DNA of 26,209 nucleotides from an uncultured Parasutterella sp. Its GTDB lineage: Bacteria; Pseudomonadota; Gammaproteobacteria; Burkholderiales; Burkholderiaceae_F. Positions within the stretch are counted from its first letter, which is position 1; each line of letters begins with the position of its first letter. Shown piece by piece: positions 8,481 through 17,100 of this stretch. Under the pieces are notes generated by a model. It saw only the letters and a program-made list of their open reading frames with translations. It had not been told where the DNA came from and did not search any database. A program made the position numbers and the translations under genes. Location: assembly GCA_900766055.1 (NCBI GenBank), contig CAAFTZ010000120.1:1-26209 (forward strand). Reading direction: 5' to 3'.

Positions 8481-9107
8481 TTACTTCCCTTTGTTGACTT
8501 CGAGCTTCTGCACGCGGTCTTTCAGCTGAGCGATCAAACCGGTAAGGCCGGAGTTTCCGATAACGGAGGCAAACTGAGAACGATAGTTCTCAACAAGCCA
8601 AACGCCGCCGACGCAGACGTCGAAGATCTTCCAGTCTTTGCCGGTATTCATCAGACGGTAGTCCAGCTGAATCGGATCGCGCTGGCTGGCCACCAAACGT
8701 GTGCGGACGATCGTCAAACGAGGATCATTGCTCGGACGAGATTTGGCCAGCTCAACCGTGTAGTTATTGGCTTCCTTCAGAGCGCCGGAGTAAACGGCAA
8801 CGAGAAGTGTACGGAATAGCTGCATGATTTCTTTACGCTGAGCCTCGTCAGCCTTTCTCCAGGCCGGACCGACGGCCATACGGGTCATCGTGGCAAAGTC
8901 GGTGTAAGGCAGAATCTTTTTATCCACGAGCTGATTGACGTGCGCCGGATCGGCTGCTGCCAGGGCCGGGTCTTTCTTAATTTCGTTCAGGACTTGGGTG
9001 GACACGTCCATAACCAGCTTGTCCGGCGCAACGCTCGGTTCAGCGGTTGCCGCGGCTCCGAAAACGGAGAGGAAAAACACGACAACCAGGCTAATCAGTT
9101 TTCTCAT
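8481..9107 (-). CDS. mlaC: Periplasmic phospholipid-binding protein MlaC (Ttg2D family)
   Basis: A 208-residue secreted protein with a signal peptide (about residues 1-22, ending AAATA) and the MlaC/toluene-tolerance Ttg2 fold. Recognisable segments are a conserved helix region around VDKKILPYTDFATMTRMAVG, the RTLLVAVYSGAL segment, and VCVGGVWLVENYRSQF near the end. MlaC shuttles phospholipid across the periplasm between the MlaA complex and the inner-membrane MlaFEDB complex. Its ATG overlaps the mlaA stop codon (ATGA), which implies translational coupling. The ribosome binding site, AAGGAAG, lies inside the end of mlaA. Confidence 0.95.
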   Translation of the reverse strand: MRKLISLVVVFFLSVFGAAATAEPSVAPDKLVMDVSTQVLNEIKKDPALAAADPAHVNQLVDKKILPYTDFATMTRMAVGPAWRKADEAQRKEIMQLFRTLLVAVYSGALKEANNYTVELAKSRPSNDPRLTIVRTRLVASQRDPIQLDYRLMNTGKDWKIFDVCVGGVWLVENYRSQFASVIGNSGLTGLIAQLKDRVQKLEVNKGK

Positions 9108-9880
9108 TTCTTTTCTTCCTTAGCGGTTTTATCGGCTTCGTCGGCGTCATCGTCGCCGAACGGGCTCAAGAGCGGCTGCTGAATCATTGCAGGACCGTCA
9201 CCGTCCTGAAGCGAGTTTTGACGCTGCTGCAGGTAAGCATTTCGTGTCGCGACGTACGGGTCAACAGTCTTATCCAGCATATCCGTGACCGGAAGCAGAC
9301 GCTCTCTGGCGTTGACGAACTTGGCACCCCACCACGGCCATACGAACCAGTCCTTGCCGACGTAAGTATTCGGATCCAGGAAGACTTCAGGAACCAAGCC
9401 GACGGTGTCTCGAACGGTCGAAGGCCCTAAGACCGGAATAACGAAATACGGGCCTTTCGGAACGCCCCAAGTTGCAAGGGTCTGTCCGAAATCTTCCGGC
9501 ATACGGGGAATATCAACCATCTGAGCCACGTCGAAAATACCGACGACGCCGACGGTAGAGTTAATCATGAGACGGAACAGGGAAAGAATGCCCTCTTCGA
9601 CTTTCCCTTGAAGAACGTTGTTGACCGCGTTAGACGGCTCCATCGTGTTCTGGAATACGCGGGTTACACCTTCGCGCACGGGCTTCGGCGTGATGAACTG
9701 ATAGCCCTTTGCCAAGGGACGGATCAGGATAAAGTCCAAACCTTGGTTAAATGCAAAGGTCTGACGGTTCAAGGTTTCCCAGGGATCGTCGGGATTCTGA
9801 CCGGAGTCTTTCGGGACGGAGGCACAGCCGGACAGCAAAGCAGCACCGACGAACGCGAGGGCCAAGATTTTCTTTCTCAT
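9104..9880 (-). CDS. mlaA: Outer-membrane lipoprotein MlaA (VacJ)
   Basis: A 258-residue lipoprotein with lipobox LSGC (Cys19). The VacJ/MlaA domain is clear: DPWETLNRQTFAFNQGLD, then FITPKPVREGVTRVFQN, and the GVPKGPYFVIPVLGPSTVRD segment. In E. coli, MlaA is a donut-shaped protein in the inner leaflet of the outer membrane that removes surface-exposed phospholipid and passes it to MlaC. Here it sits between mlaD and mlaC, as in other betaproteobacteria, rather than at a separate locus as in E. coli. The gap from mlaD is three bases. The C terminus has an acidic, low-complexity tail (DDDADEADK) of uncertain role. Confidence 0.96.
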   Translation of the reverse strand: MRKKILALAFVGAALLSGCASVPKDSGQNPDDPWETLNRQTFAFNQGLDFILIRPLAKGYQFITPKPVREGVTRVFQNTMEPSNAVNNVLQGKVEEGILSLFRLMINSTVGVVGIFDVAQMVDIPRMPEDFGQTLATWGVPKGPYFVIPVLGPSTVRDTVGLVPEVFLDPNTYVGKDWFVWPWWGAKFVNARERLLPVTDMLDKTVDPYVATRNAYLQQRQNSLQDGDGPAMIQQPLLSPFGDDDADEADKTAKEEKK

Positions 9881-9883
9881 TTT

Positions 9884-10366
9884 TTATTCCTTCTTCGAAC
9901 CAGCGTTATCTTCAGCCTTATTAAACATGAATTGACTGATTAAGTTCTCTAAAACAACAGCACTTTGAGTAAATTCTATCCTTCCGCCGTTGGTTAAGTC
10001 CTTATCATCGGCTCCGGGCTGCAGGCCGATGTACTGCTCACCGATCAAACCGGCCGTAAGAATCTTTGCAGAAGTGTCCGCTGGGAACTTATATTGATTC
10101 TCCATAGAGATCACAACTTTTGCCTGGAAGGTGTCGTTGTCATAGCTGATTGACTTGACGCGGCCAACCAGCACACCGGCGCTTCTTACGGGAGCGCGGG
10201 CCTTTAATCCGCCGATATTATCGAAGTAGGCAGTAACCTCGTAGCTCTTGGATGTAGAGAACGAACTCAGGTTTGCGGCCTGGAGCGCTAAAAACAGCAG
10301 AGCGACAATACCGCCGAGAACAAACAAGCCGACGAGAAAATTAATTTTTGTATTCTGATTCTGCAT
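9884..10366 (-). CDS. mlaD: MCE-domain protein MlaD
   Basis: A 160-residue protein with one N-terminal membrane helix (about residues 10-30) and a single MCE domain (about 41-118), including the typical GGLKARAPVRSAGVLVGRV stretch. MlaD forms a hexameric ring on the periplasmic side of the MlaFEDB transporter and contacts MlaC. The C-terminal helix (VVLENLISQFMFN) fits the pore-lining helix of the family. It starts 15 bases after mlaE and ends three bases before mlaA. Length is normal for the family (E. coli 183). Confidence 0.95.
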   Translation of the reverse strand: MQNQNTKINFLVGLFVLGGIVALLFLALQAANLSSFSTSKSYEVTAYFDNIGGLKARAPVRSAGVLVGRVKSISYDNDTFQAKVVISMENQYKFPADTSAKILTAGLIGEQYIGLQPGADDKDLTNGGRIEFTQSAVVLENLISQFMFNKAEDNAGSKKE

Positions 10367-10381
10367 GACTGATTTTCCTTT

Positions 10382-11173
10382 CTAACCGTGCGTAAACATA
10401 AAGGCGGTCAGAATGAAATCCAACCCTAAAACAACAAGAGATGAAACAACAACCGTTCGTGTAGTAGCGCTCGAAACACCTTCAGGCGTTGCACGAGCCG
10501 TGTAGCCTTCGTAAAGCGCTATCGCTCCGACAGCAACACCGAACACAAAGGATTTGATAATACCGTTGCCGATATCGGGACCGACTTCAACGCCGGCCTG
10601 CATCTGAGCCCAGAAGGCACCGGAATCCAATCCGATCAGAGGAACAGCCACGACCCAGCTGCCGATAATACCGACCGCGGAAAACATAATCGCAAGCAGC
10701 GGCATCGAGATGACGCAGGCTAAAAAGCGTGGTCCTAAAATTCTGCGGATAGGATCGACACCCATCATTTCCAAAGCGGAAAGCTGTTCTCCGGCATTCA
10801 TCAGACCGATCTCCGCCGTAAGCGAAGTCCCGGCGCGCCCCGCAAAAAGAAGCGCCGTCACCACCGGTCCCAGCTCTCGGAGCAAAGACAGAGCAACTAA
10901 AACGCCTAGCGCCTGCTCACTGCCGTAGCTAGAAAGAACGTAGTCACCCTGAAGACCGAGCACAAAGCCGACGAATAAGCCGCTCACCAAAATAATGACC
11001 AGTGAGTAGTTGCCGACAAAATACAGCTGTTTGAGTGTGTCTTGAAAACGTGTGAACGACGGACCTAGATTCAAAACCAGGCGGAAAAGAAAGCGAGAGA
11101 AGTTTCCGAGCGTACGTACGCCGGAAAGCGCCCAGGCGCCGAGGGAACTGATCCAATTAAAAATACCCATCAT
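10382..11173 (-). CDS. mlaE: ABC transporter permease MlaE
   Basis: A 263-residue integral membrane permease of the MlaE/DUF140 family with about five membrane segments. Family signatures include FVGFVLGLQG, the LRELGPVVTALLFAGRAG segment and the EIGLMNAGEQLSALEMMGVDP loop that couples to the ATPase. A pair of MlaE subunits forms the lipid path of the MlaFEDB complex. There are two adjacent ATG codons, at 11173 and 11170. The first overlaps the mlaF stop by four bases, and either start gives tight coupling to mlaF. Confidence 0.96.
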   Translation of the reverse strand: MMGIFNWISSLGAWALSGVRTLGNFSRFLFRLVLNLGPSFTRFQDTLKQLYFVGNYSLVIILVSGLFVGFVLGLQGDYVLSSYGSEQALGVLVALSLLRELGPVVTALLFAGRAGTSLTAEIGLMNAGEQLSALEMMGVDPIRRILGPRFLACVISMPLLAIMFSAVGIIGSWVVAVPLIGLDSGAFWAQMQAGVEVGPDIGNGIIKSFVFGVAVGAIALYEGYTARATPEGVSSATTRTVVVSSLVVLGLDFILTAFMFTHG

Positions 11174-11985
11174 TTCAGACCAAGCTCCTGATTCAGCGGT
11201 TCGGCCGGATACTGGAATCGGACAGGACCGTCCGGCAAACCGTTAACAAATTGATAGACGAACGGATCTTTGCTCTGACGCAGCTCGTCAGGTGTTCCGT
11301 GAGCGGCCACTTTTCCGCTGGAAATCATGTAAACATAGTCCGCAATACCGAATGTCTCCTGAACGTCGTGCGTGACGATCAGACTAGTCGAACCGAGAAC
11401 AGTATTCAGATTGCGGATCAGCTGAGCGGTGACGCCCATAGAAATCGGATCCAGACCGGCAAAGGGCTCGTCGTACATAATGAGCATCGGATCAAGTGCG
11501 ACAGTTCTGGCGAGCGCAACGCGGCGACTCATACCGCCGGAGATCTCGGACGGGTAAAGCTGAGCGGCACCGCGAAGTCCGACTGCATTGAGTTTGAGCA
11601 AAACGAGATCTCGAATCAAAGCCTCGGGGAGATCCGTGTGCTCACGCAGCGGGAAAGCGACGTTGTCAAACACCGTCATATCCGTAAACAGTGCTCCGAA
11701 CTGAAACAGCATTCCCATCTTTCTGCGGATGCGGTACAGAGAATCGAGATTCGCTGTATTCAGCCGCTCTCCGTCAATGAAGACTTCTCCTTTATCCGGC
11801 GTCAGCAATCCTCCGATAAGTTTTAGGAGTGTTGTCTTGCCCATGCCGGAGCCGCCCATAATGGCAATCACTTCGCCTTTACGGAAGGATAAGCTCACGT
11901 CATCCAAAATAACGCGGGAGCCTTCCGCATAAGAAAAGCTCATGTCCTTAATTTCGACAATCCAGTCGTTGTCCTGTCTCTCCAT
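11170..11985 (-). CDS. mlaF: ABC transporter ATPase MlaF
   Basis: A 271-residue ABC ATPase that drives phospholipid transport by MlaFEDB. Walker A is GGSGMGKTT (residues 44-52), the Q-loop is Q95, the signature is ISGGM (148-152), Walker B is LIMYDE (168-173) and the switch histidine is H206. The frame is open upstream to a GTG at 12051. The ATG at 11985 is chosen because the conserved domain starts right after it and the extra 22 residues do not look like MlaF. The ribosome binding site is weak for either start. It is the first gene of the mlaFEDACB operon. A CATAAT box at 12040-12045 (minus strand) could be its -10 element, though no convincing -35 was seen. Confidence 0.94.
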   Translation of the reverse strand: MERQDNDWIVEIKDMSFSYAEGSRVILDDVSLSFRKGEVIAIMGGSGMGKTTLLKLIGGLLTPDKGEVFIDGERLNTANLDSLYRIRRKMGMLFQFGALFTDMTVFDNVAFPLREHTDLPEALIRDLVLLKLNAVGLRGAAQLYPSEISGGMSRRVALARTVALDPMLIMYDEPFAGLDPISMGVTAQLIRNLNTVLGSTSLIVTHDVQETFGIADYVYMISSGKVAAHGTPDELRQSKDPFVYQFVNGLPDGPVRFQYPAEPLNQELGLK

Positions 11986-12136
11986 CGTCGACCCAATAAA
12001 ACCAAAACAGGCATTCTTACACAAATGCCTAATTGATCGATTATGCCACACCCGCGCGGGCTATTCCTTTGATTAAAGGCGTTAAATCGGATTCAGCTAA
12101 TCACGGGGTAAAGAAATATTTACACTTTTCATGCAC

Positions 12137-12165
12137 AAAAATAATAAAGGCGGCCGAAGCCGCCC
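12137..12165 (-). terminator. Rho-independent terminator of the gltB-gltD-thioesterase operon
   Basis: Read on the minus strand, a perfect GGCGGC-TTCG-GCCGCC hairpin (12149-12164) with a UUCG tetraloop is followed by TTTATTATTTTT. It lies 14 bases past the thioesterase stop codon and upstream of mlaF, so it insulates the mla operon from the glt operon. Confidence 0.93.
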
Positions 12166-12178
12166 AAACTTACCTGAA

Positions 12179-12637
12179 TCATGACTGCGAAGGACTTCTT
12201 CGAACGCCTGATGCTTTGAGCTCCGGATCGTCCGCCGGCACAAGCGGGAAATCATTTTTGACCTCCTCACTGATATTAGCCGCCCGCCCCGTCTGAAGAT
12301 CGACAAACGTCCATTCCGTCCAGCCTTGCATGCAGACTTTATTGTCCCGCTTTAGATAGAAACAACGGCGGCTTTTTGCCCCGTCCATCGTCTCTACCCA
12401 CGTGAGCATGGTGAGCTCGTCGCCTTCAAACGTGGGCCGCAAGTACTCAATCTTATGAGTACTTGCAACAAAGACTTTTCCGATTTTCAGATAGCGGCCC
12501 ATCGTCCACCCGAGCGAGTCGGAGTGAGCGAGCGCCGCCTCTTCCATCCAGCGAAGATACTCTTTGTTGTTGGTATGACCCAGCACATCAATCGATTCTT
12601 TGCCGACCTTGATCGGAAATCGGAAAATTCGTTCCAT
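12179..12637 (-). CDS. Acyl-CoA thioesterase, 4HBT/YbgC-like hotdog fold
   Basis: A 152-residue single hotdog domain. The motif D17-V-L-G-H21-T-N-N-K-E-Y-L-R-W matches the DxxGHxNNxxY active-site signature of the 4-hydroxybenzoyl-CoA thioesterase/FadM/YbgC family, in which the Asp is catalytic. The EYLRPTFEGDEL segment is the usual second strand. The ATG at 12637 is chosen because residues before it in the longer frame (to 12703) are low-complexity and overlap gltD. No good ribosome binding site is visible, so coupling to gltD termination 22 bases upstream is possible. It is the third gene of the glt transcript. The substrate cannot be told, and the link to glutamate synthesis is unexplained. 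Confidence 0.87.
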   Translation of the reverse strand: MERIFRFPIKVGKESIDVLGHTNNKEYLRWMEEAALAHSDSLGWTMGRYLKIGKVFVASTHKIEYLRPTFEGDELTMLTWVETMDGAKSRRCFYLKRDNKVCMQGWTEWTFVDLQTGRAANISEEVKNDFPLVPADDPELKASGVRRSPSQS

Positions 12638-12659
12638 GAGCAGTATGCAAAAAAAAGAA

Positions 12660-14138
12660 CTAATTCTGCTCGCCGCTGAGGAACTTGTCGACAGCTTCAG
12701 CACATCGACGGCCCTCGGCTAAGGCGCGGACCACCAAACTCTGGCCTCTGCGGCAGTCTCCTGCCGCGAAAACCTTCGGAACGTTTGTACGGAAAGCGTC
12801 TTCTCCTTCGTAAGCTGCCTGAGCGTTGCCGCGCATGTCGGTTTGAACGCCGAAAGTATCCATCACCGGACTGCTCGGATGCAGGAAGCCCATCGCCAAA
12901 AGCACCAGGTCGCTCTCGATTTCAAACTCGCTGTCCGGGATTTCTTTGAAAGTTCTGCGGCCCGTGACCGGATCTTTCATCCATTCCAGCCGCACAGCCT
13001 TAACGCCGCGGACACGTCCTTCGTCGTCAGACAAAAATTCTTTGGTGGAGATCGCATAGTCACGTTCTCCGCCTTCTTCCTGAGAAGTAGACGAACGAAG
13101 AACGTTAGGCCAGTTGGGCCAAACCATCGACTTATCGTAACTTTCCGGCGGTCTCGGACCCAGGTCGATCTGAAGCACCTTCTCGGCGCCCTGACGGATT
13201 GCAGTACCCAAGCAGTCACTGCCGGTATCGCCGCCGCCGATGATCAGCACCTTTCGATCCTTGGCGCTGATGTCTTCGTCAAAAGTCTCAGACGCATTGT
13301 GCTTGTTCTGCACGGGAAGGTACTCCAGCGCAAAGTGAATGCCTTTGAGATCCCTGCCTTTCACCTGCAGATCTCGCGGCGTCTCAGAGCCCACTGCCAG
13401 CACGACGGCAGAGAAATCTCGAAGAAGCTCGGACGCATCGATCGCACGTTCGCTGTCGTTCCAAATTCCGTGCGGATGATCTTTGATGCCGATAGAGGTA
13501 GAGCAGCGGAACTGCACGCCTTCGTTTTCCATCTGTGCAATACGGCGATCGATCAGACTCTTGTCCAGCTTGAAGTCAGGAATGCCGTAGCGCAGCAGGC
13601 CGCCGGGGCGCTTGTTCTTTTCAAACACCGTGACGGCGTATCCCATTCGAGCCAGCTGCTGTGCACAAGCCAGCCCGGAAGGACCGCTGCCGACGATCGC
13701 AACCGACTTATCTTTATGCTCCTTGGGGGGCTCAGGCTTGACCCAGCCCTGATTCCAGGCATTCGTGATAATGGCGCGTTCAATGGACTTAACACCCATG
13801 GCGCGCTGCGTGTAATTCATGATGCAGCCGTTTTCGCACAAGGCCGGACAAACACGAGAGGTGAACTCCGGGAAGTTATTGGTTGAAGACAGAACGAGAT
13901 AAGCCTTCTCCCAATCTTCGTTGTAGACCAAGTCATTAAATTCCGGTGCGACATTGTGCAGGGGACAGCTGAATGTGCAGAACGGCGTTCCGCAGTCCAT
14001 GCAGCGGGCTGCCTGCTGTTTTGCTTCCTGTTGGCTCAGCGGTGTAATGAACTCGCGGAAATGCGTTTTACGCTGAGCAACCGGTTCATGCGCCTGTTCG
14101 AGACGCTCAAATTCCATAAATCCTGTTACTTTTCCCAT
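12660..14138 (-). CDS. gltD: Glutamate synthase (NADPH) small subunit GltD
   Basis: A 492-residue FAD- and NADPH-binding subunit that feeds electrons to GltB for conversion of glutamine plus 2-oxoglutarate to two glutamates. The N-terminal domain carries the two cysteine groups for low-potential 4Fe-4S clusters: C46, C49, C54, C58 and C97, C101, C105. An FAD-binding GSGPSG motif follows (about 150-155), then a second dinucleotide fold (IIGGGDTGSDCLG, about residue 290) for NADPH. The C-terminal FAD motif is VFAAGDCRRGQSLVV. It starts eight bases after gltB and is cotranscribed with it. Length matches the family (about 470-490). Confidence 0.97.
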   Translation of the reverse strand: MGKVTGFMEFERLEQAHEPVAQRKTHFREFITPLSQQEAKQQAARCMDCGTPFCTFSCPLHNVAPEFNDLVYNEDWEKAYLVLSSTNNFPEFTSRVCPALCENGCIMNYTQRAMGVKSIERAIITNAWNQGWVKPEPPKEHKDKSVAIVGSGPSGLACAQQLARMGYAVTVFEKNKRPGGLLRYGIPDFKLDKSLIDRRIAQMENEGVQFRCSTSIGIKDHPHGIWNDSERAIDASELLRDFSAVVLAVGSETPRDLQVKGRDLKGIHFALEYLPVQNKHNASETFDEDISAKDRKVLIIGGGDTGSDCLGTAIRQGAEKVLQIDLGPRPPESYDKSMVWPNWPNVLRSSTSQEEGGERDYAISTKEFLSDDEGRVRGVKAVRLEWMKDPVTGRRTFKEIPDSEFEIESDLVLLAMGFLHPSSPVMDTFGVQTDMRGNAQAAYEGEDAFRTNVPKVFAAGDCRRGQSLVVRALAEGRRCAEAVDKFLSGEQN

Positions 14139-14146
14139 GGTTCACC

Positions 14147-17100
14147 TCAGGCAGCTGAATGAGCAATGCCTTTGAGCAAAGCTTGTTTGTATTCTTTCGG
14201 GAAGACCTTCACAAACTTCTGAAGGTTTCTCGGCCAATCGTCGAGAATATCTCGGGCTCTTTGGCTTCCTGTGTAGAGGAAGTGACGATTGACCAAGTCT
14301 TTCAGAATGCTCTCGTCCGTCTTACCGAGGTGCCAGGCGCTGTGGTCGCCGGAAGCTGCCTGGTCTTTGTCCGGCAGGACGGCGCAGAGTTCAACGCTCT
14401 CAGAATTGCAGCGCTTCGCAAACGTTCCGTCTTCGTCATAGACATAGGCAATACCGCCCGACATACCGGCGCCGAAGTTTCTTCCAACGTTACCCAAAAC
14501 CACTACGGTGCCTCCGGTCATGTATTCGCAGCCGTGATCGCCGCAGCCTTCAGAAACCGCTGTTGCGCCCGAGAGACGAACGGCGAAACGCTCACCGGTT
14601 ACGCCGTTAAAGAAGGCTTCACCGCTCGTAGCTCCGTACAGAACCGTGTTGCCGGCGATGATGTTTTCGTCGCCTCTGCCGCGGAAGTCGGTTGGGCAGC
14701 GAACAATAATGCGTCCGCCGGAGAGACCCTTACCGACATAATCGTTGGCTTCTCCGACCAGATCCAGCGTCACGCCGTTAGCCAGGAAGGCTCCGAAGGA
14801 CTGTCCGGCAGTGCCGGTCAGCTGAATGTGCAGCGTGTCTTCGGGCAGACCTTCGGCACCCCAGCGACGAATAATTTCCGAAGAAATCTTCGTACCGACC
14901 GTGCGGTGAATGTTCTTGATCGGAGAGATAAAGCTGACTTTTTCTTTCTTCTCTATGGCATTGCGGCAAAGATCCAGCAGCTGGTAGTCCAGTTCTTTTT
15001 CCAAACCGTGATCCTGCTTGACGCTTTGACGGCGCTTGTTCGGATCATCGACTTCCGGCTGATACAGAACTCGAGACAGATCCAAGTGAGCACACTTGGC
15101 CGGATGCATCTTCTTCTGACGCAGCAGGTCAGAACGCCCCACTAAGTCCTCAAACTTGCGAATGCCCAGACTTGCCATGATTTCACGGACTTCTTCGGCA
15201 ACGAAGAAGAAGTAGTTCACAACGTGCTTCGGTTCGCCGTGGAAGCGTTTTCTGAGTTCAGGATCCTGTGTGGCGATACCGACCGGACAAGTATTGAGAT
15301 GGCACTTACGCATCATCATGCAGCCTTCCACGACCAGCGGAGCGGTTGCAAAACCGAATTCATCGGCCCCCAGCAGCGCACCGATCACGACGTCTCGCCC
15401 TGTCTTAATCTGGCCGTCGACCTGAATTCGGACGCGATCCCTCAAATTATTGATCACCAAGGTCTGCTGAGTTTCCGAAAGCCCTTGTTCCCAAGGCGTG
15501 CCGGCAAACTTGATGGAAGAAAGCGGAGAAGCACCGGTTCCGCCGTCATGACCGGAAATGACAATGTGGTCCGCTTTTGCTTTAGCAACGCCGGCAGCAA
15601 CCGTACCGACACCCTGCTCGCTTACGAGCTTCACGCTGATGTCCGCCTTGTCATTGGCCATCTTGAGATCTCGGATCAGCTGTGCCAGATCCTCGATCGA
15701 GTAAATGTCATGATGCGGAGGTGGCGAGATCAAGCCGACACCGGGGATGGAGTAACGCAGCTGAGCGATGTATTCGCTGACCTTATGACCGGGCAGCTGA
15801 CCGCCTTCACCGGGTTTTGCGCCCTGACTCATCTTGACCTGAATTTGGTCTGCACTCGACAGGTAGGCTTCTGTCACCCCGAAGCGTCCGCTTGCCACCT
15901 GTTTGATACGGGAGCGCAGAGAATCGCCCTCTTCCAGAGGAACGTCAGCCACAATGCGGTCTTCGCCCAAGATCGACTTCAATGTGTCGCCTTGCTTAAC
16001 TGAAGAATGACCTTCGCGCATTTCAGCTTCGTAGCGCTTCGGATCCTCCCCGCCTTCACCGGTGTTGCTCTTGCCTCCGATTCGGTTCATGGCCACAGCG
16101 AGAACCGCGTGGGCTTCTGCCGAGATGGAACCAAGCGACATGGCGCCGGTTGCGAAGCGCTTCACAATTTCTTTTGCCGGTTCGACCTCTTCCAGCGGAA
16201 TCGCTTTGGACGGATCAACATCAAATTCCATCAGGCCGCGCAGCGTCATCTGACGCTGGCTCTGATCGTTGATGATTTCGGCATATTCCTTATAAGTTTG
16301 ATAAGAGTTGCCGCGTGTGGCGTGCTGAAGTTTGGCAATTGCCTCAGGCGTCCACATATGCTCTTCGCCGCGAGCTCTCCACTGATATTCGCCGAGAGTC
16401 GGAAGCAGTTTATGGCGGTGGTTCTTATCGGCAAAGGCTTCCTTATGCTGCTCGATTGCCTCGCGCATCACGTCAAAAATGCCCAGACCTCCGACTTTGC
16501 AGCTGGTGCCGGGGAAGTAGCGGTCGACGAACTCCTTATCCAGGCCAAGAACTTCAAAGATCTGGGCGCCGCGGTAACTCATGTAAGTTGAGATACCCAT
16601 CTTGCTCATAATCTTCTTGAAGGTTTTGCCGATGGCGTGAATGTAGTTCTGGGTTGCTGTCTTTGTGTCGATTCCGTTCGGATTGCCCGGCTTGTAGAGC
16701 TGTTCGATGGTTTCCAGAGCAAGGTACGGATGAATCGCTTCGGCACCGTAGGCAGCCAGAACGGCCATATGGTGCGTCTGCAAAGCGCTGCCGGTTTCGA
16801 TGACAAGACCGGTATTGGTGCGAAGGCCGGCGGCAATTAAATGCTGATGGATCGCGCTGATAGCAAGCGGCATCGGAATCGCGACGCGCTCTTCATTCAT
16901 CTTCCGATCCGTCAGAATCAGAATGTTATAGCCGTCTTTAACAGCATCAACAGCTCGGGCGCAAAGGGAGGCCAGGCGGGCTTCCACACCCTCTTCGCCC
17001 CAAGCGACGCGATAAGTCGTGTCAATTTCATAGGAACGGAACTTATCGCCGGTATAGCGGTCGATGCGGCGCATCTTGGCCATTTCTTCCATACCGAGAA

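Noticed and set aside
11986..12051. Longer MlaF starting at a GTG at 12051
   Set aside because: The extra 22 residues do not resemble the MlaF N terminus, and the region holds the likely promoter.
12051..12060. CCCGCGCGGG palindrome upstream of mlaF as a regulator site
   Set aside because: It is a short self-complementary GC run near the putative -10 with no second copy or known consensus; it could be chance.
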